Source: DATJIG01 sp035493495 (GTDB taxonomy: Bacteria; Pseudomonadota; Alphaproteobacteria; SMXQ01). Taken from it: DNA of 64,000 bases. Position numbers and translations under genes: made by a program. This document shows positions 16,494 to 24,842 of the stretch, one piece after another; within the stretch, counting starts at the first letter, position 1; every line of letters begins with the position of its first letter. The notes beneath the pieces are model-generated. The model was not told the DNA's origin, did not search any database, and saw only the letters and a program-made list of their open reading frames with translations. The stretch is taken from the NCBI GenBank assembly GCA_035493495.1, contig DATJIG010000074.1, forward strand, positions 1 through 64,000. Direction: 5' to 3'.

Positions 16494-18257
16494 ATGGCAT
16501 CGATCGTAATGACAGGTGGCCTGGGCAATGGGCGCTTCGCGCGGTGGCGCGGCGCGGGCGTAGGGCCGTGGCTGGTCGCGATTTTGGTCCTGCTGGCGGT
16601 GATCACGCCGCTGCTGTTCCTCATCCTCGGCAGCTTCTCGATCGACAAGCTGCCCAACGACTTTTCCCTCAGCCGGGTCAGCCTCGACAACTATCGCAAG
16701 GTCTGGCTCGACCCGGACACTTACGCGGTGGTGTTGAATACCGTCATCTACGTCATCGGTGCGACGACGATCGGAATCAGCGTCGCCGCCACGCTGGCAT
16801 GGCTGGTCGAGCGCACCAACATTCCCGGCAAGGCCTGGATCTACGCCGGCGTGCCGATGATCCTCGTCATGCCGGGCATGCTGCAGGCGATGGCCTATGT
16901 GCTGCTGCTGTCGCCGCGCATCGGCTTCATCAACAAGCTGATCGGGTCGTTTGGGCTAGGCCCGCTTAACATCTATTCGCTCACCGGCATGATCTTCATG
17001 GAGGGGCTGCGGCTGGTGCCGACGGCGTTCCTGATGCTCGTGCCGCTGTTGCGGTCGATGGATCCGACGCTGGAGGAGGCGGCGGCGATCTCCGGCGCCA
17101 GGCCGGTGTCGATGCTGCGCAAGATCACGCTGCGGCTGGTGATGCCGGGGCTGATCGCGGTGGCGATCTATCAGACGATGACCGCGCTCGAGGCGTTCGA
17201 GATCCCTGGCATCCTCGGGTTGCCGGGGCGGGTCTACGTGTTCTCGACGCGGGTGTACTCGATCGTCAATGCGACCGACGGCATTCCGAACTACGGCGAG
17301 GCCAACGCCCTGTCGGTCGTCTACATCCTGTTCGCGCTCACGGCGACGTACTTCTATGCCCGGGTCATCGCCCGCTCCGAGCGCTACAGCATCGTCAGCG
17401 GCAAGGCGTACCGGCCGCGCGAAATTGATCTCGGGGCCCTGCGCTGGCCGGCGGTAGGCTTCGTCGTCGCGTTCCTCCTCATCTCGGCGATCCTTCCGCT
17501 CATCGCGCTGCTCTACATTTCCTTCCTGCCGTACGTGCAGCAGCCTTCGGCGGCGGCGTTCCGGGCGATGTCGCTGGTGAACTACCAGTCGCTGTTCGAA
17601 TCCGACCGCATCGGCAAGACGCTGCACAACACGGCGATCCTGGTCATCGCCACATCGACGCTGACGCTGATCGTGTCGGTGATCGTCTCGATGGTGGTCG
17701 TCCGCTCGAAGTTCTGGGGACGGCGCATCCTGGATCAGCTCGCCTTCGTGCCGCACGCGATTCCCGGCATCGTCATGGGCATCGCGTTCCTGTGGCTGTT
17801 CCTCAAGGGTCGTAGCCTCGGCGTCGATCTGTTCGGGACGGTGTGGGCGGTGGTGATCGCCTTCACCGTCAACTTCCTCGCTTATGGGACCCGCGCGATG
17901 AATGCGGCCATCCTGCAGGTCCACAAGGACCTGGAGGAAGCGGCCCACGTCTCCGGCGCGCCGCGCTGGCGCACGATGCGGCGCATCTTCATCCCGCTGC
18001 TGATGCCGAGCCTGGTCGGAGTCTGGATCTACTCGATGCTCCAGTCGGTGCGGCAGGCGGGCATGCCGCTGATGCTGACCGAAGGAAGCAAGAACGAAGT
18101 GTTGTCGGTGCTGGTGTGGCGGCTCTGGAATCAGGGCGAGATCGGCGTGGTCGGGGCGCTGGGCTCGATCCTGATCGTTATCATGTTGATGCTGACGCTG
18201 GTCATTCGTGCGCTGGGCTTCCGCCGCGGAACGGCCGTCCAGCAAACCGCGCACTGA
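16494..18257 (+). CDS. ABC transporter permease, fused double-domain, without own ATPase
   Basis: A 587-residue fused permease with about 12 membrane segments and two EAA loops, EEAAAISGARPVSML and EEAAHVSGAPRWRTM. It is homologous in layout to the permease at 5736 but clearly divergent. The ATG at 16494 follows the binding-protein stop by one base. The next gene is a Rieske oxygenase, so this operon lacks an ATPase. It probably uses the ATPase at 7539 or one elsewhere in the genome (inference). Confidence 0.9.
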   Translation: MASIVMTGGLGNGRFARWRGAGVGPWLVAILVLLAVITPLLFLILGSFSIDKLPNDFSLSRVSLDNYRKVWLDPDTYAVVLNTVIYVIGATTIGISVAATLAWLVERTNIPGKAWIYAGVPMILVMPGMLQAMAYVLLLSPRIGFINKLIGSFGLGPLNIYSLTGMIFMEGLRLVPTAFLMLVPLLRSMDPTLEEAAAISGARPVSMLRKITLRLVMPGLIAVAIYQTMTALEAFEIPGILGLPGRVYVFSTRVYSIVNATDGIPNYGEANALSVVYILFALTATYFYARVIARSERYSIVSGKAYRPREIDLGALRWPAVGFVVAFLLISAILPLIALLYISFLPYVQQPSAAAFRAMSLVNYQSLFESDRIGKTLHNTAILVIATSTLTLIVSVIVSMVVVRSKFWGRRILDQLAFVPHAIPGIVMGIAFLWLFLKGRSLGVDLFGTVWAVVIAFTVNFLAYGTRAMNAAILQVHKDLEEAAHVSGAPRWRTMRRIFIPLLMPSLVGVWIYSMLQSVRQAGMPLMLTEGSKNEVLSVLVWRLWNQGEIGVVGALGSILIVIMLMLTLVIRALGFRRGTAVQQTAH

Positions 18258-18283
18258 CAGTAGGGATACGGGAGGCTCAGGCC

Positions 18284-19390
18284 ATGACACCCGAAGAAAA
18301 CAGGCTGCTGACGCAGGTGGGGCCGGGGACGCCGTGCGGCACGCTGTTGCGGCACTACTGGTGGCCGGTCGGCTTCTCCGAGCAGCTCGGCGCGACACCG
18401 CAGGAAGTGGGAATCCTCGGCGAGGACCTCGTGCTGTACCGGCAGGGCGAGAAGGCGGCACTTGTGGCCCGCGCCTGTGCCCATCGTGGCGCGTCGCTGG
18501 CATTGGGACGGGCCGAGAGCGACGGCCTGCGCTGCTGCTATCACGGCTGGAAGTTCAATGCCGAGGGCCAGTGCATCGACATGCCGGCGGAGCCGCCGGA
18601 GTCCCGTCTCCGCAACGACGTCCGCATCGCGGCTTATCCCACGTACGAAGTCTCCGGGCTGATCTTCGCCTATCTCGGTGAGGCGCCAGCCCCGGCATTC
18701 CCGCGCTACGACCTGCTGTTCGAGGAGGGGATGCACCGCGTCCTGCACGCGACCTTCGATCACTGCAACTGGCTGCAGCGCGCGGAGAACTCCGTCGATC
18801 AGCTCCACGCCACCGTGCTGCACGCGGCGGGCTATCCCGAGCTCGCGCTCAAGCGGACGAAAGTCGACTGGACGCGGACGCCCTATGGCATTCGCGCGCA
18901 GTACGACGTGGATGGCCAGGGCAAGGTCTCGCATTTCGTGTTCCCGTCGAGCAACCGCTACTTCGGCGCGCGGGTCGGCGAAGGGAGCAGCCACAACTTC
19001 CACATCCGCGTTCCTCGCGATGACGAGACGACGATCACCTACGGGATCCGTGCCTACCGGGCGGCCGATGGCAACGCCGGGGTCACGATGCGCGGCCTGA
19101 GCGACAAGCCGCGCGGCGTGTACGCGCGCGTCGAGGATGGCTGGTGGGGCATCGCGTCGAACGAGCAGGACCGCGCGGCGCAGGAAAGCCAGGGCATCAT
19201 CGCCGACCGCAGCCGCGAGATCCTCGGCACGTCCGACGCCGGCGTCGTCATGTTCAGACGCATGCTGCGCGACGCCATCGCCGCGGTCGCGCGCGGCGAG
19301 GAGCCGCCCGGCGTCGTTCGCCAGAACGTCGAGCGGATGATCCGCTTCGATGCCAGCCAGACTCGCGATGGAGACCGCCTCAGTGCCTGA
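18284..19390 (+). CDS. Rieske oxygenase, phthalate/vanillate-type oxygenase component
   Basis: A 368-residue single-component-type oxygenase (type I, phthalate 4,5-dioxygenase-like, homo-oligomeric). Rieske ligands are CAHRG and CCYHGWKF (about residues 63-85). The non-heme iron motif is ENSVDQLHATVLH near residue 170. GGGAGG precedes the ATG at 18284. The stop overlaps the start of the UbiD gene (GTGCCTGA). The pairing of a phthalate-type oxygenase with a decarboxylase fits hydroxylation followed by decarboxylation of an aromatic acid. A cognate reductase was not found in the window. Confidence 0.9.
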   Translation: MTPEENRLLTQVGPGTPCGTLLRHYWWPVGFSEQLGATPQEVGILGEDLVLYRQGEKAALVARACAHRGASLALGRAESDGLRCCYHGWKFNAEGQCIDMPAEPPESRLRNDVRIAAYPTYEVSGLIFAYLGEAPAPAFPRYDLLFEEGMHRVLHATFDHCNWLQRAENSVDQLHATVLHAAGYPELALKRTKVDWTRTPYGIRAQYDVDGQGKVSHFVFPSSNRYFGARVGEGSSHNFHIRVPRDDETTITYGIRAYRAADGNAGVTMRGLSDKPRGVYARVEDGWWGIASNEQDRAAQESQGIIADRSREILGTSDAGVVMFRRMLRDAIAAVARGEEPPGVVRQNVERMIRFDASQTRDGDRLSA

Positions 19391-21023
19391 CGCCGGCCAC
19401 CCTCACCCGGGAACGACGAAGAAGGCGGCGCGCTGGACGGTCGGTCCGATTCGCGATCTGCGGGACTGGCTCGCCCGGGCCCAGGCGATCGGCGAGCTGC
19501 TTACCGTCGACAAGGCGGTCGACGTCGAGGAGGAGATGAGCGCGATTTCGTACCTGGTCGCGCGCCGGACGCCATCGCCGGCGGTGCTGTTCACCAAGGC
19601 CAAGGGCTTCGACAAGGGCCCGGTCAATCTGCGCCATCTGTGGAATATCTATGGGCCGAGCGTCCGGCGCATCGCGCTGTCGCTCGAGGAGCCGCCCGAC
19701 ACGCCGACGATCGAGCTCATCAGTCGCACCAAGGACAAGATGAAGCGGCGGCTCGCGCCGCGCGAGGTGAAGGCGTCGCAGGCCTCGGTCTACGAGAACA
19801 CGATTCCTGCCGGCAAGGTCGATCTCCGCAAGCTGGCGATACCGCGGCACTGGCCGCTCGACGGCGGGCTGTACGCCGGCACCGGGGACGCGGTGATCAC
19901 GCGCGATCCGGACACCGGCTACCTTAACGTCGGCACCTACCGGATGATGGTTCAGGACGGCAACCACACCGGCCTTTACCTGTCGCCGGGCAAGGACGCC
20001 CGCTTGCACATCACGCGTGCCTGGGCGAAAGGTGAGGCGCTGCCGGTCGTCGCCTGCTGGGGCGTCGATCCGCTGTTCATGCTGGTCGGCTCGCAGGCGT
20101 TTGCCAAGAACGTTTCCGAGTTCGAGTTCGCGGGCGGGATCAAGGGCGAGCCCGTACGCCTGGTGAAGGCGACGCAAAGCGACCTGCTGTTCCCGGCCGA
20201 CGCCGAGTTCGTGGTGGAAGGGGTCATTCGCCCCAATGCGATGAAGGCGGAGGGCCCATTCGGCGAATTCACCGGCTACTACGGGAAGCCCGAAGCGCTA
20301 TGTCCGCTGGTGGAGATCACCGCGATCCATCACCGCAACGACCCGATCCTCACCAACGCGCTGATGGCCGATTATCCGTCGTGCGAGCAGAGCGGGTTTT
20401 TTTCGATCCTGCGCGGGGCCAAGATCTGGGATGACCTCGAGAAACTCGGCGTGCCGGGTGTGCGCGGCGTCTATTCGCATCCGGCGGCGGCCGGAGGCTT
20501 CGGCATGACCATCATCTCGCTCGAGCAACAGTACGCTGGGCATGCTTCTCAGGTGTTGTCGCTGGCGGCACAGGTCCCGGGCGGCGCTTACTACACGAAG
20601 TGGATCGTCGCCGTCGACGAGGACATCGACCCCACGGATATGGATCAGGTGCTGTGGGCGATGGCGACGCGCTGCCACCCGAGCGCCGACATCGACATCC
20701 TGCGCAGCACGTGGTCGACCGGCCTCGATCCCACGCAGAATCCGCCCGAGGTTCGGCCCTACGGCTCCAAGGCGCTGATCAACGCCTGCATGGAGCACCG
20801 CTACCTGCCGACGTTCTCGAAGCGGACCAAGTTGCGCCGTTCGATCTACGACGCCGTCGCCGGGCGATGGGGCGAGCTCGGCCTGCCGGGATCGGTCCCG
20901 CGCATTCTCGCGTTCGAAGACGATCGCAATGGCAAGGCCCCGAAGACCGTCTACCACGATGAGAAAGCGCTGCGGACCGCGCGCGATCTCGCGGGAGCGA
21001 AGCGGCGCAAGCCGCGCCGCTAG
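19383..21023 (+). CDS. UbiD-family prenylated-FMN (de)carboxylase
   Basis: A 546-residue UbiD-type enzyme, which reversibly decarboxylates unsaturated or aromatic acids with prenylated FMN. Family landmarks are VGTYRMMVQD, the EGPFGEFTGYYG loop with the catalytic Glu, and IVVDEDIDPTD-like AVDEDIDPTDMDQVLW. The GTG at 19383 is preferred since GGAG lies nine bases upstream; ATGs at 19368 and 19350 are alternatives. It is coupled to the Rieske oxygenase stop. No UbiX-type prenyltransferase, needed to make the cofactor, is present in the window. It converges with the LysR gene at 21036. Confidence 0.9.
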   Translation: MPDAGHPHPGTTKKAARWTVGPIRDLRDWLARAQAIGELLTVDKAVDVEEEMSAISYLVARRTPSPAVLFTKAKGFDKGPVNLRHLWNIYGPSVRRIALSLEEPPDTPTIELISRTKDKMKRRLAPREVKASQASVYENTIPAGKVDLRKLAIPRHWPLDGGLYAGTGDAVITRDPDTGYLNVGTYRMMVQDGNHTGLYLSPGKDARLHITRAWAKGEALPVVACWGVDPLFMLVGSQAFAKNVSEFEFAGGIKGEPVRLVKATQSDLLFPADAEFVVEGVIRPNAMKAEGPFGEFTGYYGKPEALCPLVEITAIHHRNDPILTNALMADYPSCEQSGFFSILRGAKIWDDLEKLGVPGVRGVYSHPAAAGGFGMTIISLEQQYAGHASQVLSLAAQVPGGAYYTKWIVAVDEDIDPTDMDQVLWAMATRCHPSADIDILRSTWSTGLDPTQNPPEVRPYGSKALINACMEHRYLPTFSKRTKLRRSIYDAVAGRWGELGLPGSVPRILAFEDDRNGKAPKTVYHDEKALRTARDLAGAKRRKPRR

Positions 21024-21035
21024 GTCGACCGCCGC

Positions 21036-21941
21036 TCAGTCCCAGGGCGCGTGACGAAGCTGCTTCGAGATGAAGTCGACGAAGAGCTTCACCTTGCGCG
21101 GCTGCTCGTTGGCGTGGGGATAGAGCGCGCAGATCGGCAGATCGGGGATTTCGTAGTCCTGAAGGATGCGGACGAGGTGCCCGCTGCGGAGGTCGTCGGC
21201 GACCGCGAAGGTTGGCAGCAGGGCGATGCCGGCGCCGTCGAGCACCATGTAGCGCATGGTGATGGCGTTGCTCGGCGAGACCGGACCACTCACCTGGACC
21301 GTTTGCGGTCCCTGGGCGCCCTTGAAGAGCCAGCGCCCGTCGCCGAACCGTGTGTGGGTGACGAGGCAGCTGTGGTTCACCAGCTGGTCGGGGGCCGCGG
21401 GCGTTCCGGACCGCTGCAGATAGGCGGGGGACGCGCAGGCGATCCAGTGCAAGGTGCCGAGGCGGCGCAGATAGTGGGTCGAATCCTTCTTCAGGGAGAA
21501 GCGGATCGCGAGGTCGGCACCGAACTCCACCGGATCGAGCACGCGCTTGGTCGCGTCGGCGATGGTGAGCGAGACCTGCACGTCGGGGTAGGCCGCCATG
21601 AAGCCGGAGACCAGCTTGCCCATCTGCATGATGCCGAACGACATCGGCGACAGCACCTTGATCTCGCCACGGGCGTCGTGTTGCAGGCGGCGGATCTCGC
21701 GGTCCTCCTGCTGCATCTCGGCGAGGATGCGGTCGCAGAATTTGTAGTAGCGCCGGCCGATCTCGGTCACGCTCAGGCGCCGGGTGGTGCGGCTCAGGAG
21801 CTTGGCGCCCAGCGTCGCCTCGAGTCGCTGGACGCGCTTGGTAACCATTCCGGGAGAGATGCCGAGCTCGCTGGCGGCGCTGACGAAGTTGCCGTTCTTC
21901 ACCACGCGGGCAAAGGCGTCCATCGCTTCGAGACGGTTCAT
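21036..21941 (-). CDS. LysR-family transcriptional regulator
   Basis: A 301-residue LysR regulator. The N-terminal winged helix is clear (FVSAASELGISPGMVTKRVQRLEATLG), followed by the SBP-like co-inducer domain. The ATG at 21941 has GGGGAGAG upstream; the open frame reaches 22040, but that extra part would overlap a promoter palindrome. Transcribed divergently from the PhyH-type dioxygenase gene, the usual layout for a LysR regulator and its target. Confidence 0.9.
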   Translation of the reverse strand: MNRLEAMDAFARVVKNGNFVSAASELGISPGMVTKRVQRLEATLGAKLLSRTTRRLSVTEIGRRYYKFCDRILAEMQQEDREIRRLQHDARGEIKVLSPMSFGIMQMGKLVSGFMAAYPDVQVSLTIADATKRVLDPVEFGADLAIRFSLKKDSTHYLRRLGTLHWIACASPAYLQRSGTPAAPDQLVNHSCLVTHTRFGDGRWLFKGAQGPQTVQVSGPVSPSNAITMRYMVLDGAGIALLPTFAVADDLRSGHLVRILQDYEIPDLPICALYPHANEQPRKVKLFVDFISKQLRHAPWD

Positions 21942-21976
21942 CAGGCTCTCCCCGCGCGCGGACGGCGCCGCGTCAA

Positions 21977-21993
21977 TTCTTTCATAAAAAGAA
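21977..21993. promoter_or_regulatory. LysR-type operator candidate
   Basis: TTCTTT-CATAA-AAAGAA is a perfect 6-bp inverted repeat in the AT-rich divergent gap between the LysR start (21941) and the dioxygenase start (22078). It contains a T-N11-A core (80-92). Position and symmetry suit LysR autoregulation and activation. Confidence 0.5.
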
Positions 21994-22077
21994 ATTATCT
22001 TTTTCCGTTCCGCTGCGCCAGCGAGGAGCGATGCTGTCACAATGCGCCGATCACCGAGTGCGCAGGAACAAGCTCAG

Positions 22078-22905
22078 ATGCCCAAGGCCCTGACCAGCGA
22101 GCAGGTCGACCATTACAACACCAACGGATTCCTCTTTCCGGTCGAGGCGTACACGTCGGCGGAGGCCGCGGCGCTGTATCGCCGCTATGCCGAGACGGAA
22201 GAGAAGGCGGGCGAGGAATTGCAGAAGCGGTTCCGGGTCAAGGCACACCTGCCGTTTCCGTGGCTGTGCGACATCATCCGTCATCCCAAATTGCTCGACG
22301 CGGTCGAGGACATCCTTGGGCCGAACATCCTCTGCTGGGGCTCCTCGTTCTTTTCCAAGAACGCCCACGACCCGCGCTACATCTCGTGGCACACCGACAG
22401 CTTCTATTACGGCCTGCGGCCGCCGGAGACGCTCTCGGCTTGGGTCGCCTTCAACGATTCGTCAATCGAGGCCGGGTGCGTGCAGTACATCCCCGGAAGC
22501 CACAAGGTGACCGCCGTCCACGAGTTCAAGCCGCACCCCAACAACCTCGCCGGCAACGGCCAGAGCGTGATCGGCGTCGAAGAATCGAAGGCGGTGCATG
22601 CGGTGCTGAAGGCGGGGCAGGCGGTGTTCCACCACGAAAGCGTGGTCCACGGCTCAGGCCCGAACAATGCCGACCACCCGCGTGTCGGCTTCGTCATCCA
22701 CTACATCGCGCCGCATGTCCGTGAAACGCGCATCGAGGGCGCGATGGCCATGCTGGTGCGCGGGCGGGATACGCACGGATACTGGACGCCCGAACCGGAA
22801 CCGAAAGTGGACTTCGATCCGCACTGCATCGATGTCATGATGAAGACGCGGGCGCTGTTCAAGGAAGCGACCAACAACAAAGTGGCCCAGGGCATAGCCA
22901 CCTAG
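22078..22905 (+). CDS. Phytanoyl-CoA dioxygenase (PhyH)-family oxygenase
   Basis: A 275-residue Fe(II)/2-oxoglutarate dioxygenase of the PhyH family. The metal facial triad is visible as H-x-D in WHTDSFYYGL and a distal His in HHESVVHGSGPN; the Arg of HPRVGFVIHY would bind 2-oxoglutarate. AGGA precedes the ATG at 22078; an ATG at 22042 is a weaker alternative. Divergent from the LysR gene and first in a run with a Bug receptor, SDR and amidohydrolase. It would hydroxylate a small organic substrate; which one is unknown. Confidence 0.85.
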   Translation: MPKALTSEQVDHYNTNGFLFPVEAYTSAEAAALYRRYAETEEKAGEELQKRFRVKAHLPFPWLCDIIRHPKLLDAVEDILGPNILCWGSSFFSKNAHDPRYISWHTDSFYYGLRPPETLSAWVAFNDSSIEAGCVQYIPGSHKVTAVHEFKPHPNNLAGNGQSVIGVEESKAVHAVLKAGQAVFHHESVVHGSGPNNADHPRVGFVIHYIAPHVRETRIEGAMAMLVRGRDTHGYWTPEPEPKVDFDPHCIDVMMKTRALFKEATNNKVAQGIAT

Positions 22906-22926
22906 GGTCCGACAGGGAGAGCGAAG

Positions 22927-23976
22927 ATGGAGGCGTTTGCGCGCCGCTCGCTGATGGCCGCGGCCTGGATCGCGTGCGCGACGTGGCCGATTGCGGCTGC
23001 GGCGGACACGGTCGAGGACTTCTACCGCGACAAGACGATCAGCCTCTACATCGGCTACGCGGCCGGCGGTGGCTACGATCAGTATGGCCGGCTGTTGGCG
23101 CGCCACATGGGCCAGTACATTCCCGGCAAGCCGACGATCCTGCCGAAGAATATGCCGGGCGCCGGCTCGCTCAATGCCATCAACAACGTCTACAACGTCG
23201 CGCCCAAGGACGGGACGTCGATCGCGACCTTCGGGCCGGAGGTCGCGTTCGAGCCGCTGCGCGGTGGCGAGGGCGTGAAGTTCGACACGTTGAAATTCAA
23301 CTGGATCGGGTCGATGAACCGGCAGGTCGGACTTGCGGTGATGTCGGCGCGTTCGGGAATCCGGACGATCCTCGACGCCCGCACCAAGCAGGTTAGCGTC
23401 GGCGCCTCTGGATCGGGCTCGCAATCGAACCTCAATCCGCAGGTCTACAACGCGTTCCTCGGCACGAAATTCAAGGTCATCACCGGCTATCCCGGCACCA
23501 AGGACATCACGCTCGCGGTGGAACGCGGCGAGCTCGACGGCATCGCCGGATGGAGCTGGGACAGCCTCAAGCTCGAGCGCCCCCAGTGGGCGACGAGCAA
23601 GGATGTCAATCTGGTGCTGCAGGTCTCGGACCGCCGCCATCCGGAAATTCCCGACGTCCCGAACATCTACGACTACGTCGACAATCCGGACGACAAGGCG
23701 ACGCTCGAGCTGATCTTCGGCCACCAGTTGCTGGGGCGGCCGTTCATGATGGCACCGGGTGTGCCGCGCGAGCGAGTCGAGGCGGCGCGGTGGGCGTTCG
23801 ACCGCACCATGAAGGATCCGAAGTTTCTTGCCGAGGCTGCGGCCATCCGCCTCGAGATCGACGCCGTCAGCGGCGAGGAGATCGAGGCCCACGTGAAGCG
23901 CATCTTCTCGATGCCGAAGGCGCTGATCGACAAGGCGGCGATGACGATCAAGGCCGCGACCGCGGGCAGCCAGTAG
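22927..23976 (+). CDS. Bug/TctC-family periplasmic receptor 1
   Basis: A 349-residue Bug-type binding protein with a signal ending IAAAADT. Typical features: an Asp/Tyr-rich first loop (YAAGGGYDQYGRLLARH), then NMPGAGSLNAINNVYN and the GYPGTKDITLAVERGELDG hinge region. Bug proteins bind carboxylates or amides through two water-bridged loops. GGGAGAG lies before the ATG. It sits between PhyH and SDR genes, so its ligand is probably their substrate. No TctA/TctB partner is nearby. Confidence 0.88.
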   Translation: MEAFARRSLMAAAWIACATWPIAAAADTVEDFYRDKTISLYIGYAAGGGYDQYGRLLARHMGQYIPGKPTILPKNMPGAGSLNAINNVYNVAPKDGTSIATFGPEVAFEPLRGGEGVKFDTLKFNWIGSMNRQVGLAVMSARSGIRTILDARTKQVSVGASGSGSQSNLNPQVYNAFLGTKFKVITGYPGTKDITLAVERGELDGIAGWSWDSLKLERPQWATSKDVNLVLQVSDRRHPEIPDVPNIYDYVDNPDDKATLELIFGHQLLGRPFMMAPGVPRERVEAARWAFDRTMKDPKFLAEAAAIRLEIDAVSGEEIEAHVKRIFSMPKALIDKAAMTIKAATAGSQ

Positions 23977-23989
23977 GTTCAGTTCTCCG

Positions 23990-24829
23990 ATGTTGGCACA
24001 AGACATTCGACTCGATGACCGCGTGGCGCTCGTCACCGGCGGCGCCCGTGGATTGGGCAAGGCGATGGCGGCGGGACTGCTGCGGGCCGGTGCCCGGGTG
24101 GTGGTCGCGGACGTCGACAACGACGCGTTGCTCGCGGCGTCGTCCGATCCGGAATGGCGCCTCAGCAACGGGCGCGCGGTCGCCGTCGCGTGCGACATCA
24201 CGCGCAGGATCGACTGCGAGCGCGCGGCAGAGCGGGCGCTCGAGGCGTTCGGGCGGCTCGACATCCTCGTCAACAACGCCGGACGCGGGCCCAATCACGT
24301 CACCAACTCCGCCGCAACCAAATCGCTGAAGTTCTGGGAGGCCGATCCCGAGCGCTGGGATGAGGTCATTCGCACCAACGTCGTCGGCACATTCCTGATG
24401 GCGCGCGCGGCCGCGCCCCACATGATCGCGGCGAAGTGGGGGCGCATCATCAACGTGACGACGAGCCTGTCGACGATGCAGCGCAAGGCCAATTCACCCT
24501 ACGGCGTGAGCAAGGCGGCGATTGAAGCCGAGACGTTGATCTGGGCCCAGGACCTCGAGGGCACCGGGGTGACCATGAACACGCTGATTCCCGGAGGCGC
24601 GGCCGACACCGAGTTCGTCTCGCCGCCGACGCGGCAGGCGGCGCTCGCCGGCAAGGCCAAGCTGCTGCCGCCTTCGGTGATGATTCCACCGCTGCTGTGG
24701 CTGGCGTCACCGCTGTCCGACCGCGTGACCGGCGCGCGGTTCGTCGGCAAGCTGTGGGATGCGAACGAGCGTGTTGCCGAAGCCGCGGTTCGCGCGCGCG
24801 AAGCGCCGGTGCTGCGGCACGCCGACTGA
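23990..24829 (+). CDS. Short-chain dehydrogenase/reductase (SDR)
   Basis: A 279-residue classical SDR. The NAD(P) site TGGARGLG (about residues 16-23), NNAG, catalytic Ser in TTSLSTM and YGVSK (Tyr/Lys) are all present. An Asp after the second strand (VADVDN) suggests NAD preference. It would oxidise or reduce an alcohol or ketone, possibly the product of the PhyH enzyme upstream. The spacing of 13 bases from the Bug gene and 13 to the next Bug gene indicates one operon. Confidence 0.9.
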   Translation: MLAQDIRLDDRVALVTGGARGLGKAMAAGLLRAGARVVVADVDNDALLAASSDPEWRLSNGRAVAVACDITRRIDCERAAERALEAFGRLDILVNNAGRGPNHVTNSAATKSLKFWEADPERWDEVIRTNVVGTFLMARAAAPHMIAAKWGRIINVTTSLSTMQRKANSPYGVSKAAIEAETLIWAQDLEGTGVTMNTLIPGGAADTEFVSPPTRQAALAGKAKLLPPSVMIPPLLWLASPLSDRVTGARFVGKLWDANERVAEAAVRAREAPVLRHAD

Positions 24830-24842
24830 AGGGGAGAGCCAT

